Assembly: GCA_032622095.1 (NCBI GenBank)
Contig: CP136063.1
Location: 86,653,980 to 86,717,979, forward strand
Source of the DNA: Siphonodentalium dalli
Taxonomy: Eukaryota > Mollusca > Scaphopoda > Gadilida > Siphonodentaliidae
DNA: 64,000 nucleotides
Reading direction: 5' to 3'
Both the position numbers and the translations under genes were made by a program. The notes beneath the pieces are model-generated. The model did not search any database. It was not told the origin of the DNA and saw nothing but the letters and a program-made list of their open reading frames with translations. The stretch's first letter is position 1. The number at the start of each line of letters is the position of its first letter. Below are positions 11,961 to 23,639 of the stretch, in pieces.

Positions 11961-14900
11961 ATAGCTTTAATTTATTGTACATATTAACGGCTGTCCTATA
12001 TGCATACGCGTCATGTCTTCAAATTTCATGATATTAAGGGAGGAGGGAGTTGATGAGAAAATACAACTCTTAATGTGAATTTAGAAAGTATGTGTAGACC
12101 TCCATCTTCGCTTGAAGATTGTCTGGCTTCCTGAGCTATACTCTAAGCCGGAGTACTAATTGAGAAATATTGGTTGTTACCATATCAAAATGCAATCAAT
12201 GATGCAGATACGCGTTGGTGTTAGTTCTTTTCACGACATCTCCTCTGTAGAAAATGTCTATAGTGTATCATATAAGTTAGCAACACACGACCATTTATTG
12301 TGATAGCTATGAAGTGGGTATTGTACTTCTCAGCTACACCATGATTCTTGGCAAGCAAGAAACAACAAATTCTTCTTGTTTATAAAACACAAACAATAGT
12401 ATAATTAATTATATGGCTGTCATTTGGCCTGCTTGTCTCACTGTTATTTGCGCTGTAACCTTGGTTTAAATCTGCATGGCAACACCATTTGAACCTCGTT
12501 TAGCTGAACTTAGCAGGCTTCAATCGTATTGATAACCACGGCAGAATAAAATAGAATAGACCCCATAGGTGAATAATATATTCGTATAAGGGGTAGCGTC
12601 CAGTGTCAAGATTAAAGTGCTATATTGTGAATACCAGGTTTTGAAATATGGATGATGATATTCAACAAAGTAGTCCAACCACTTTCATAGCATATGTGGA
12701 GTCCTTTTGTGAAGTTACTATATATAAGTTATTGACATCCCACGACATGTTTATTCAGTTGAAATGAACATTAGCATACACCAGGCTAGATCCCCGACAC
12801 CAGACGAAGTGGTGTGTCTGGTTCTTGGCTTTCCTGGCGTTCAATTAGTCGGTGGTAGCCACAAAGTGATTCGCCCAACATACGTAAGGCGTCTTGGTAT
12901 GAACACAGTAGGCTGGTATGGACCATTGGTAGTATACAGCAAAATTATATCCCATATGATTTCTATGATTTAGGCGTATGAAGAGTTTAGTGGGACAATG
13001 CATTCTGTTTGTACATCAGTTCAACGTGAAAGTGGTTCCTGGCAATGGTTATGAACTTATGATTGTGGTGCCACTCCCACTTGATTAATGATTATTTTGC
13101 AGTTTATCGAAATCAGCAGGGACTGCGCAACTTCTCTGCATATCCAACCCTGCAGTTTAAATGACGAAAGAATGTGAATTGTTTTCGAGCCAAAAATGGC
13201 AGGCGATACTTATTATATTACTAATTCCCGCGTTTTGACGAAATGTACGACCACACGATGGGAAACGGGTAAAGAATCCACTGGTACTGGTGGGTCTTCT
13301 GCTGTCATGTCATCAGTTTGATTTATTAAGCCCAATATACCCTGGAATCCAGGTTCTGAATACTGAATGACATAATGGGGCAACATAGTCCACTAACTTC
13401 TTACAACACAATGTGAAGTAATAGATGGAGTTAATAACAGCTCGTGACGTGCCATGTTGATTCTGCTTAGAACGTTATCGTGAACCAAAGGAAATCCGGA
13501 AATGAAGGAAGTTGAATTAGCCCGCGTAGCTATGGATGTTGCCATGGTTCATTATAATAATGGCATCTTTCAGATCATACCAAATAGGCCGATCCATCTA
13601 TATCCTAATGCCTCAAGCGGTTCTAATTCTGTTCGACTAGGAGTTATCAGATCAGACTGGCTATATCCAATAAATTGTATATATCATGCTGCATTCATGC
13701 ATCATTGTAATCTACCCCATCTAAACGGCATATATAGATCAACTTCTGCATAAATATAAACGGTCATGGGGAGGCTATTGTACGAAGAGCTCCATACATG
13801 TTCACTTGATGATCAATCCAGTTTGATCAGATAGACTTTAGCTTAAACAGTATTTCCATGAATAATACAACAACAATACTTATTCCTTTCATCGTGGACC
13901 GGATTCGACATCAACTGTGCAGGCTTATGTGAGTTTGATGGTCCAGATACACATTAGCGCTACTTGTATATGAGACAAACTAATTATATACATACATGTA
14001 GTAATACAAAACACTGCTAATACCGGTGTGATGCAAGTAAATATATTGCTTGAGTTCTAATTCATATTTGTCGTGATCCCATACTGGTCATGTTAATGCA
14101 CACATGACATGTACCGATACTGTGTATGAACTGGTGACACACAGCAGTTTAAGCATGAGGCAATCACCAACATTTCTTCCTACACATATATGTTTGCCAG
14201 AATGGTAGAAGCTGGTGTCTGATCATTTTGTGTCCATTTCCCATTCCAATCACCAATAGTACCCACAAAAGGATTCATTTTACGAAGACTTTTATGCACA
14301 TTATGCCAGAAGACTAGACAGACTATCCAATCTCGTTCATCAACCAAGCCTATACAAGCGGTGTACATGTACCATGGCGAAATGGACAAGATTAAAGTAT
14401 AGCTATAATATCTGAACCCCCGGGCGATCTCTTGGTTTACATTTTCAAAAGTCTTCAAAAGTCAGTCACTGTTAGCTATATACAGTAATCTGATTGAGTC
14501 CGCCGCTATACCTTTTAGTATACGAGTAGATATATACTCAATCGTTATCGATATGCAAGAACGTATGGCGATCACATGCATCATTTGAGCGCTGGTAACT
14601 GACAGCCAGCTGAAGTTGGCAACTTTCTATTCTCTCCACATACCATGTTGGTCTCTATTAAATATTTATATAATATCAGAATCGAGTTTGGCACCAGTCC
14701 ATATATTTAACGTGCTTGAACATATATTTCGGTTTTATATAATGAATGGTATGTTCTCACCGAAAGCTCGTGTATGATAATAATGCATATGTGTCATTCT
14801 TACACGATGGGATATCTTGCGGAAATATATGTATTTCAATGTCAAATTTCGACATTTACGCCACATTGGCGGCGATCTCGATTACAATAAGATATTTATA

Positions 14901-15179
14901 ACTTCGTATTATCTAAATCGGAGTACATTCATTCATATATCTAACCCTGAGATATCGTTCTCCTTTGGTGGACATGTTATTTGACGTATAAACAAAATAT
15001 GTTTGGCGAATTTTCACGATGCTTATTTGGATAATAATTGTCATATGAACTCGCAATTTGAGTCATTGCGGTAAGACAACTAATTGGAATGTGTCATAAC
15101 ATGGCGATGATTTATTTGGAAGAAGCAAGTTAGTCTACTACATTCACCTTCTGTGTGACAGATACGTAATTGGGTGAAA

Positions 15180-15910
15180 GATGGTAAAATTTGCATAAAT
15201 CGTATTTTGGCCGCCATGTTGGAAGCCATGTTGGATTTAGTTGACAGTTTCTTGATCCAGTTAGATGTAAATACCTTATGCAATGATCCTACTCATTTCC
15301 ATCACCGATTAAATCTAATTTTCTTTAAGGAAATGGTTAGAAAATAAAAAAGTATATTTTGCCGAAAATTCATACCATTTCCTTTAAAACATCGCATTTG
15401 GAGAAGAAAATTAAGGTTATGATCCAAGAAATCAACTAATGTCATGTCTAAGTGATTTGTTAACACGATTGAAGAGTAGTATATTCCCTAATCGTCACCA
15501 GTTCGATACAATCGGAAATGTTGTAGGCGACATGTATGGAAAATCATCAATTTTCTCACTTCCGGTCACCATTTTGGCGGCCATCTTTGATCGAGAGGAC
15601 AATTTTTTTATATAAAAATATAACATGGCGTCACACCATACACTGTACGAAAGTATTGCCATATATTTGGTATCACAATTATATTTTTATGATTAAATCC
15701 AACAATAGCGAACTTAAGAAATTGAGCATGGCGGCTATCTTTGTGACGTCATCAGACTACCCAGTGGCGACTCCAGAGGGTCTAACAAATTGTTTTCTGA
15801 AGTAGAGACTATATACTGGCTCATGAGTATGGTCTCTATATTTGTTCATGATTTTCCCACGGGAGCCCAAAATCGGACATAAGCGACTCTACTATTTCTA
15901 AAGCTGTTTA
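15180..15910. repeat. Inverted repeat pair, right member
   Basis: Reverse-complement partner of 11215-11960. It contains CCGCCATGTTGG, TTGGCGGCCATCTTTGATCG, TGACGTCATCAG and CATAAGCGACTC. Moderate divergence implies an old pair of insertions in opposite orientation. Confidence 0.65.
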
Positions 15911-16584
15911 ATTGAAAAAACAAATGATAAATGCAGGCAAATATGAAGATTTGTTTCAAATACTGGCAGATAAGCATTTGTCTACCACACACATGCATTG
16001 GAGTTTCAAGGTCAGTGTGTGAAGAGAGTATGTTAGGTCTACCTGGGTGGTCAAATTCCATACTGCTAAATGGAAACTCAAATGCGTCAATGTAGTGGAC
16101 AAATATATTAACCCATCATAATCTGATAAGTGCACAGAAAGCACTAGTATAAGGTATATGCATCCAATTTTACAAAAAAAAATTATACATATCCCAGCAT
16201 ATCCTCTGCATATCCAGTGATATATAATTTTTCGCCATCAAGCTAAATTACATGAACCGAACATATGTTTTGGCTATTTGGTTGTAATACATTTTAAGCT
16301 GATAGCATCTCAGGACAGTGAACTCAAACTTGACTTTCGACTCACTGTTGACATTTTGTAGACATATCCATGACATTTCAGATGTTAAGCCCCAAATTCA
16401 ACTAGAGTTGACATATTTTGAAAAATAAATACATAGAGGATATTTACCAGGCTGCAATTGGAAACAATTATTTTATAAAATTAATTGCTGTTATCTGCAA
16501 ACCTACAACATGCAAATAATTCACGGATTAGCTTCATGCACTGATGATACCATTATTATCTAAGGTATGAATGCTATGAAAACC

Positions 16585-16650
16585 TATTACGCTTCAACGT
16601 AATGGGATTACGCTTAAGCGTAATTGCATTACACTTAAGCGTAATTGCCT
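16585..16650. repeat. Palindromic short repeat cluster
   Basis: Three or four versions of TTACGCTTAAGCGTAAT in about 65 bp; the central unit is a perfect 16-bp palindrome. Function unknown. Confidence 0.8.
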
Positions 16651-17034
16651 TATGTATAATTAGCTATTAAATGTGAATTTGGCCTCCCATAGTTATTATG
16701 TTGACGTGCTGCCGCACGCGGCAAATTCACTATAAACTGTTGCGGTCAGATGGTCGTAGCCCGTTTATATATAACCATGGGTATATGCGAGAAATACACA
16801 ATGGAAACGCACAGTTTGGATCGATAAACCTTGCCCTGTGTATTTTGATGTTGCGTTTTTGACAATCGGTCTTCCGTATCATTTCTACAACACAATTATC
16901 GTCTTACTTGCAGCATGACGTTACCGTGTGATCGCCACGGAAGCGTTTTCATTCAGAGTATGGTCAATGTATTGCCGCCGGTACAGTGTATTCTCGGATA
17001 GAAATCAAATAGGCCTATGCACCCCTGGTTAAGT

Positions 17035-17275
17035 CTGGGATATTTGGCACTCGGGACTTGGCTAGAGGGTTTTCGTTGGGGTGGTCTCCACCTTGGAATT
17101 TCCAACTGCACCCCACCCCATTGAACCAGACCAAACTCACAAGTTTGCGTAATTCAATTTTCACACACCCCACCCCGGTGCTTTGATTTTTCCCAAATGT
17201 TCCCTCAGAGTCTACTAGATGGTAGCCTATTGTAAATGGACCAGTAGACTTGTGGCCATTGGCCATTCATGGGGT
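17035..17275. other. C-rich/G-rich block of uncertain nature
   Basis: GGGGTGGTCTCCACC, CACCCCACCCCATTG and CACACCCCACCCCGG give this block a composition unlike its surroundings. The 83-codon open frame on the minus strand is an effect of that composition and matches no family I know. It may be a relative of the G-rich dispersed family. Confidence 0.35.
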
Positions 17276-18569
17276 GAAAAGGATGGTTCGGCCATGTATG
17301 ATATTAAAAAATCCTAACATCTACTGGTATTTACACCCCGATTTATGTTTTCTTAAATTAATTAGCAAGTAACTAATGACAAGGGCACAGAACACACGGG
17401 TCGGCCGATGGTTAGGCCAAATGTGAGAAGATTTTGAAAATCTGAAGATGAAAATTTGACAATCCTAGCATCTAGACTGGCCTCAAGATTTTCAATTCGG
17501 GGAAATTTTTAACCTGACGCTCACCCTTATATAGGTTTGAAAATTGCCAACTGATGGCCATTTCAGTCCAGAATTTTGCAAACGAAAGGAAAATGTGCAA
17601 ATGTTGGTCTAAAAACAACAAATTCGTCACTAAGAAATTGTTGGAAAATCAAACTACGAGAACAATTTCAACCTAATTTTGGTGTGAATTTTCCAATTAA
17701 TGTTGCATTAGGTTTGACTACAATTGGGGGGGGGGGGGTAATACCCTTACATAACCACACCTGTCGACAAGTCCCTGATTGGTACCCGATGCTAAGAGCG
17801 CGGTCTTGCATTCACCGAAGACGAGAAATCATCAATACTAAATTATGTTGGGTGGCACCAGGGGAGTAGTCAGGGAGCTATATCCCCACCCGTCGGTGAG
17901 ATCTGCATGCAATGGTCAACCCGGTAACTAAAGCCCGGCCCACCTGTCGGGGAATCATATATAGCCCCCTGCGTCGGTGATATCCTGGCGCCGCCCTTGT
18001 TTGAAATCATATAGATATTTTAAAGGAGAAGACCACATATGGAGCAGAAATCAGGGGGGAATGAGCTCTCCTAACCACAAAACTACACTAAAGACATCTC
18101 AAAAAACACAAATTGAATGCAGTCGCATATAGTATATATATGATATCGTTCTGTTGGCCTCGCTATATCATATAAATACTTTTTCTAAAAACCCTTAAAC
18201 CAACTCGACGTGCGATTTCCCTGCGCTCCTGTTGCGCAAATTCTAGCATAAAAAGTGCTTCTATTTCAGACAAAGTTCAAACAGTAAATATGACCAGACA
18301 AGACATAGAAACCGCTAATATCATTACCAATCTAACAACACCAGTCGAACATGATTACCGTTCAAAGCAATATCACCGGGCACCTGGTTACGGACAACCA
18401 CAGGCATACACACCATGGATAAATGCACGGCCAAAAGCACGGCGGTTTTTTTTGTACGATTATATCTGGAATATTCCCATGGTTATATATAAACGGGCTA
18501 CGAGCATCTGACCGTTTGTTTCTCGGTTCTCTTCTACGACATTTTGGACTGGCATGTATCTTTTCTTTG

Positions 18570-18890
18570 TTATTTGTTCTTCGTTACATGGTTCAAGTAC
18601 GCAAATACCGAGTACATTTCTAATCACATTTCCCCAATACAAGTCAGCAAATACCTGTTCCAATTTCATTTAAAATTGTGGTCTGAATAGTGCGTGAAAT
18701 AGCATGCAGAATAACAATCAGGCCTAACTTGTCGATCTTCGTTACATGGTTCAAGTACGCAAATACCGAGTACGTTTCTGATCACACTTAGTCCATCCAA
18801 TTACGCAAATACCGAGTATGTTTTAATCACATTTAGTCCATCACCTCCTACGATATACTTTTTGCCAATGTACACTCTAAGAGGGCGTAA
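18570..18890. repeat. Short tandem/dispersed repeat (ACGCAAATACCGAGTA)
   Basis: Three copies of TACGCAAATACCGAGTA, each followed by TTTCTAATCACATTTAGTCCAT or a variant, at about 18598, 18755 and 18803. Related but diverged copies (TACGAAAATACCCAAGTACC) occur at 20290-20450. Both blocks are followed by CCTCCTA...GAGG(G/A)CGTAATGA. Confidence 0.7.
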
Positions 18891-18944
18891 TGATGATCTA
18901 AGAATGGCCTCAGGTAATGCACTCATGATATCAACTTTGAAAAT

Positions 18945-19415
18945 ATGGCTCTCATGAGGGTTAATTAAAATACATGTATGGTTTCATGAGGGTTGGTTAA
19001 AATATGGTCACACCAGAGACTGTTAATTCAAATATGGTCCGATGAGGGTACATTACAATATGGTCACGTGAGGATTAAATAAAATATGGTCCAATGGGGG
19101 TTAATAAAAATATGGTCCCATATGATGGTTATTTAAAATTGTGCATTGATTGTTAATTAAAATATGGTTCTATAACTGATCAGGGTTAATCAAAATATGG
19201 TCAATAAAAATTTGGACCCACTGGGGTTAATTGAAATATGGTCCCATTAATGCCAATTAAAATATGGTACATGAGAGTTAATTAAAGTTAAAATATGGTC
19301 CCATTATGAGGGTTAATTAAAATCAAAATATGGTGTCATCAGTGTTGATTAAACCACGGTCCCATTTGGGTTAAATAAAATATAGTTCAATGAGGACTAA
19401 TTAAATATGCCCGGG
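18945..19415. repeat. Degenerate minisatellite (GGTTAATTAAAATATGGTCC)
   Basis: About 15 imperfect units of 25-40 bases built on GGGTTAATTAAAATATGGTCCCATGA. Unit length and sequence vary, as in an old minisatellite. No reading frame is conserved. Confidence 0.85.
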
Positions 19416-20289
19416 GGTGGGGGTAATTTCTGAACATTCTTCAATTTACATAACATTCTGATATATGCTCTGTACACACATTTCTATTCATAGCTTAGAT
19501 GTATTCCGCACGCAAAGAAATGAAAAGTAAATATTTACAAACAGCACGAAGGAGTAACGTGGGAATTGATTAACGCTACTTAATCCGATTCGATGGTCCC
19601 CATATCATCAGACCCCAAAAACAACAAAAACGCTTCAGTTATCAGAATTGATTAATTGCCCAAAAAATAATGCTAACCGGATCTGACACACAAAAGCCAC
19701 TTCATCCATCTTCGTCCGCAATTTGGTACGCGACCGTCTTCTCGTCGACTTTTTACCAGCCACTAAAAACCGGTGGTGAAAAATAATATATTTCAAAAAT
19801 CGATATCTGATCACTCTGAACTTTGATGGGTGGGTTCCTCGACTCGAATCAAATATTTTTTACTCCCGAAACCAAATAAATAGTAATTTGTGAGCGTTAA
19901 TTCGGATTATGCATCTTTAAATAACATATTTAACACCGATATAAACAAACAGTTCAAACAGACAGAATTAAATTTCTTATACCATCCTCAATTCCCCATG
20001 CAGAATAATAGTAGATAGCATTCCGATTTATGTCACGTGAAAATTATTGAAAGATGTTTAAATAACAATGCAACAAAGCAGGCTAAAGAACAAAAGAAAC
20101 ACAACGCGCATTGTGCTGATACGCGCGAATTCTCGTTCCAATTACTCGGCGCGCACTTCTTGGCATGCGGCTAAAAAGCCAGGGTTCAATAAAGCATGTC
20201 GAGAGAGACGCCCGCCCGAATAACCGCAAATTAAGCGATACGTGGATTAACATCTCGACAGAATCGCTGATGATCCATCATCTGATATA

Positions 20290-20450
20290 GAAACGAGTAT
20301 ACGAAAATACCCAAGTACCTTTCTAATTATATGGTTCGAGTACGAAAATATCCAAGTACCTTTCTAATCATATTTCGCCCATACCTCCTATGACTAGTAA
20401 AAAACAGCTTCACAGAAAACACACATAGGAGGACGTAATGACGAAAAGTA
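20290..20450. repeat. Second copy of the 18.6-kb repeat
   Basis: Two tandem copies of TACGAAAATA(C/T)CCAAGTACCTTTCTAAT followed by CCTCCTATGAC and GAGGACGTAATGACG, paralogous to 18570-18890. Confidence 0.6.
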
Positions 20451-20919
20451 ACGCCAGCAACAACTAAGGTAAATTGTGATAGTTGATGTACGGATAAATA
20501 ACATATTCTTATTTACGAATCGGTAGGCATGCTTTAGTCATGAAAAAAATACATGTTATATAACAGAATGACGGTTACACATGGAACTCTGTTTGTTTAA
20601 ATTGTGATGACATGTGTTGGGAATTCCACTAAAAATATGGGCATCACCATATATGGAAGTTGTAAACCACACTCGCTCGTCGTACAAACCCTCAAGAAAA
20701 ACGTTATTTATAATAGAACTTTTTCGACAAATATGATATCGTGCTTTTGGTGAAATTTCGTTGTTGTTGCTGTAACTGGATGATGTGGGGACCATCGAAT
20801 CGGACTGTGTACATTTAATGTAAATTTGAGAGATAACTCGGGTTCCGGGCTTTGTGTATATATAGATGTGTAGTTAGTTTTGCTGTGGAAATCAGCAAGT
20901 CGATCAGTTTTCTCATTAA

Positions 20920-21413
20920 AGGTACGGTTGGCCTTGGCGTTGGGTATCCTGTGAAAATATTTCCACCCGTCAAAAACCGCCACAAACAGAAAGAACAACA
21001 AAATGTAGACAGACTTTGTCCGTATACAAATAAGAAATATCGCATAAACAGTATGTTATTGTCATATATTTGACCATTGTTATGTAAACAAAAGCATAAA
21101 AAGTAACTTTTCTGGTGTTTTTTTATATTATGATGGTAAACATAAAGAGCGTTCTTTGTTGGTGAATTCCTTATATGGAACGAACAAAGAGCGTTTATGC
21201 CATTTGTGTGTTATTAGCCAGCAGCATTGTGCTGTCTTCTGTAACACAATCAGGCTCTTGCTTAGGTAAAATATAGTAAATCTTTATGATAACATGCTGT
21301 TTACGCGATGGTCATGGTATATATGAACGAAACTGTATGCGTTTTAATGTTTTTCTGTTTACGGTGATTGGAACAAATATGAATATTTTCGACAAATAAG
21401 GCCTCACGTGCCT
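20920..21413. mobile_element. TTAA-flanked MITE (piggyBac-like), copy 1
   Basis: 494-bp element flanked by TTAA at 20916-20919 and 21414-21417, beginning AGGTACGGTTGGCC and ending GGCCTCACGTGCCT. The terminal inverted repeats are short (AGG(T/C)ACG). A second copy at 34510-35003 has the same length and only about five differences. It encodes no transposase; a 76-codon minus-strand frame is present in both copies but looks incidental. TTAA duplication is characteristic of piggyBac-type transposition (established). Confidence 0.85.
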
Positions 21414-21440
21414 TTAATGACATTTTCTAAGGGTATCCAT

Positions 21441-21788
21441 CTAATCGCTTTTGAAACTCTTGATATCGCATGTTTCATCTGGTGTGTTCTTCTCGCATTC
21501 ATATTTGAATTTCAATTCAGCAAGTAATGCTTTTATTGATAGTTTGATCGGGTCAAAGTTAGTCCTATATATATATTGCTTAAGCACACGCAGCTATTAG
21601 TTGATGATAGAATTCACTTGACAATGATTAACACCAATAAGCATACATGGTTTGGTAATATGTATAGATACTTGATTTATTTTTAACCAAGACTGAAGTT
21701 CGGTTATGAACGGATTTGTGTGTGTGCAGTTCTTTTGAGTATTTGCACATCGATTACATAGATCATCAAACTTCTTTGGTATTGTCAT
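21441..21788 (-). pseudogene. LINE reverse-transcriptase C-terminal remnant
   Basis: Minus-strand sequence reads FITELQSWLKINQVSI, then two stop codons, then LKQYIYRTNF and LLAELKFKYECEKNTPDE before a final stop at 21441. This resembles the tail seen after the zinc motif in many animal APE-type LINE proteins (a W-L-K segment, then an AK-YIY helix, then an L-x-ELK-x-KY-x-x-E segment). The in-frame stops and missing catalytic core make it a 5'-truncated dead fragment. It abuts the TTAA MITE. The assignment rests on pattern recognition only. Confidence 0.45.
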
Positions 21789-22087
21789 GTACTATAATGT
21801 GTATTGTTCAGGAAAAAATATGTTAGCAGCAAATATTTTGGGTCCTAGTGTACCTACTGGGTCAAAATTTAGCCTTACACAGTTTGCATTTTTTGTGTGA
21901 CCATGATGGGGTGGGGGAACGTTAATACCATATAAGTGATGTCACTGTGATGATTATATTTTAACAGGTGATGTGTCATTTAGTAGGTATTTGAATATAT
22001 ACTCCCACTGGTACCAAAAATATGATTTTGCCATTGATGACGTCACAAGAGGTCGAAATGTCACGCAACGGTGATAAAAACACATAC

Positions 22088-22686
22088 CTTACTCGTATTT
22101 AAATTCGCGCAGCACTATTTTTCGCTCAGTTTGAATTCGCGCACTTAAAATTCGCGCAGCTAGCTGCGCGAATTCAAAACTGAGAAAACTATTTTCGTAA
22201 TATTTCTGTGATGTTTTCGTATATCTTGGAGCTGATGACAGTTTCAGCTCTTAAGCATTGCTGGAGATAGTATATGTGTATATTAAACACCATCGTGGCG
22301 GATTAAAATTACATCATGTAGACAATAAACTAGTAACTACATATATCATAATTTTGTGGTGACCTGGACTATTAGTATTTCTTATGCAAGCAATTCAACA
22401 ATGTCTATGTTACCATGACTTGTCGCTTGAATTCTGAGCAATGGTCTTGATAGCGGGTAGCCGAATGTAAATATATGCATACTTGTATATATGATATATA
22501 GGCGTAATTGTCTATTCATGCAACGTTCATAATATATGTAAAGTCAGCAACATAGCACTCTTTTATTTAAAATGGACTGTGGTTTAGATTAAACTTGGGA
22601 GTCGTACTATTTTTCGCTCAGTTTTAAATTCGCGCACCGATGGGTGAGCGAAAAATAGTACTGCGCGAATTTAAATACGAGTAAAG
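22088..22686. mobile_element. TIR element with 41-bp termini (non-autonomous DNA transposon)
   Basis: Termini TTACTCGTATTTAAATTCGC... at 22089 and inverted at about 22645-22685 match over roughly 41 bases with one mismatch. The CpG-rich words GAATTCGCGCAG and TTTTTCGCTCA repeat inside and form further hairpins (for example around CGCAGCTAGCTGCG at 22160). The internal 400 bp has no transposase frame. Target duplication not resolved. Confidence 0.8.
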
Positions 22687-22689
22687 TAA

Positions 22690-22985
22690 GTAAGTTTGAT
22701 GCAACAATGCCAGAGAACAACGCGGAATCCGATAATTAACACCATGCAGAGTTACAATGTGAAATGTTCGGTCGGACGGACGGACATGCGGAGATATCGG
22801 CTGTATGCCCCGAACCCACGGGAGTCGGGGGGGGGGGCATAATAACACATGATACTGGCCAGGGAACTTGTTACACGGACAGCGGACATACACAGAAATT
22901 TGGTACTGAATGAGTTAGAATCCCTTTTGCACGGTAAAGTATTATTCACAAATTATGCACGAACGGACAATTACAACGTAAATAT
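22690..22985. other. Intronic stretch with GGAC and G-run simple repeats
   Basis: Contains GTCGGACGGACGGACATG and a run of nine G near 22830. Open frames on the minus strand here are short and without family features. Nothing else seen. Confidence 0.4.
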
Positions 22986-23126
22986 CAATCCAATATATGA
23001 GAGGGCAATGGATATAATTTGACAAATGGCTGTAATATCACAACCAGGCAATATCACCACTTGTACGATGAATGCGCCTTTTTTGTGTACATGCGCGAGG
23101 GATAGTTTACTAAATCAACGTTGACC
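22986..23126 (-). pseudogene. Decayed duplicate of claudin-like exon 1 and its leader
   Basis: This stretch aligns with 23406-23540, the 5' leader and first 30 codons of exon 1. It shares 22 bases around ATGGATATAATTTGAC and leader words TTTACTAAATC/TTTGCTAAATG and AACGTTGA/GACGTTGA. Relative to exon 1 it has lost the ATG, carries a 2-base deletion near codon 5 and a 2-base insertion near the PYW codons, so neither the start nor the frame survives. It lies 280 bases inside intron 1, downstream of the intact exon. It is best read as a tandemly duplicated alternative first exon that has died. Confidence 0.75.
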
Positions 23127-23281
23127 AATATGGCGCCGCCCAGTAGACGATGTGTATTAGCCGTCGGTATATAGCTGTTAGCTACAAAGTTTAAAATTTA
23201 CCGTTTTACGAGCTAAACCTGTCCAATGATCAATTTATTGGAAGCATGATCAGTTTAATACCAGATGCTGCATATACTCAC

Positions 23282-23496
23282 GGTTTGAACAAATCGGCTA
23301 TAGCCGCACATTTGTCCAGATTTAAAATCCCCTTTGCACGATTACAGTGTCTCCATAGTCCATAGTTGATATCCATGTGTTGAAGAGGAATTGACACGTC
23401 CAGTTTTATCCAATATGGGAGAGCAATGGATATAATTTGACAAATGGTTGCAAAACCACAACCAAGTAATATCGCCACTTGAATACGATGCGCCAT
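23282..23496 (-). CDS. Claudin/PMP22-like four-TM protein, exon 1
   Basis: First coding exon, residues 1-71 plus two bases of residue 72, ending at a consensus GTGAGT donor. Start chosen at MAHRIQVAIL because the hydrophobic segment 1 (about 5-27) follows at once. Extracellular loop 1 then shows the claudin signature: tryptophan after the membrane (ALPYW, W29), GLW at 46-48, and cysteines at 51 and 63 (known to form the loop disulfide in claudins). Joined to exons 2 and 3 the protein is 190 residues with four membrane segments and intracellular termini, within the usual 170-230 range. The wider PMP22/EMP/MP20/claudin superfamily is certain; true tight or septate junction function is inferred. 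Confidence 0.88.
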
Positions 23497-23615
23497 CTCT
23501 GAGGATCGATCTGTTTGCTAAATGGACGTTGAGAAATACAACATTCCGTCACCAATTTTTAACTTGGCTTCGCTCAGCCGATGATGGATAGTGCATTGAA
23601 AGTTACTCTTAAGTA

Positions 23616-23622
23616 TTTTATA
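23616..23622 (-). promoter_or_regulatory. Candidate TATA box of the claudin-like gene
   Basis: TATAAAA on the minus strand about 120 bases upstream of the ATG. A start site about 30 bases downstream would give a leader of roughly 90 bases, which includes the stretch that is also duplicated at 22.99-23.13 kb. Confidence 0.3.
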
Positions 23623-23639
23623 TTCTAACGACACGATGT

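Larger units (their letters stand above)
9304..23281 (-). other. Intron 1 of the claudin-like gene (14 kb, repeat-filled)
   Basis: Phase-2 GT-AG intron of 13978 bases with consensus donor GTGAGT at 23281. Dispersed repeats listed separately occupy much of it. Stretches 11.97-15.17, 15.92-16.57, 16.66-17.03, 17.28-18.56, 19.43-20.28 and 20.46-20.91 kb are AT-rich and show no gene I recognise. Short open frames there (for example 12764-12973 and 14180-14458) have no family signature. Confidence 0.75.

Noticed and set aside
12764-14458. Open frames at 12764-12973, 13502-13753 and 14180-14458 as exons
   Set aside because: No splice-site support, no domain pattern and no phase agreement with the claudin-like exons.
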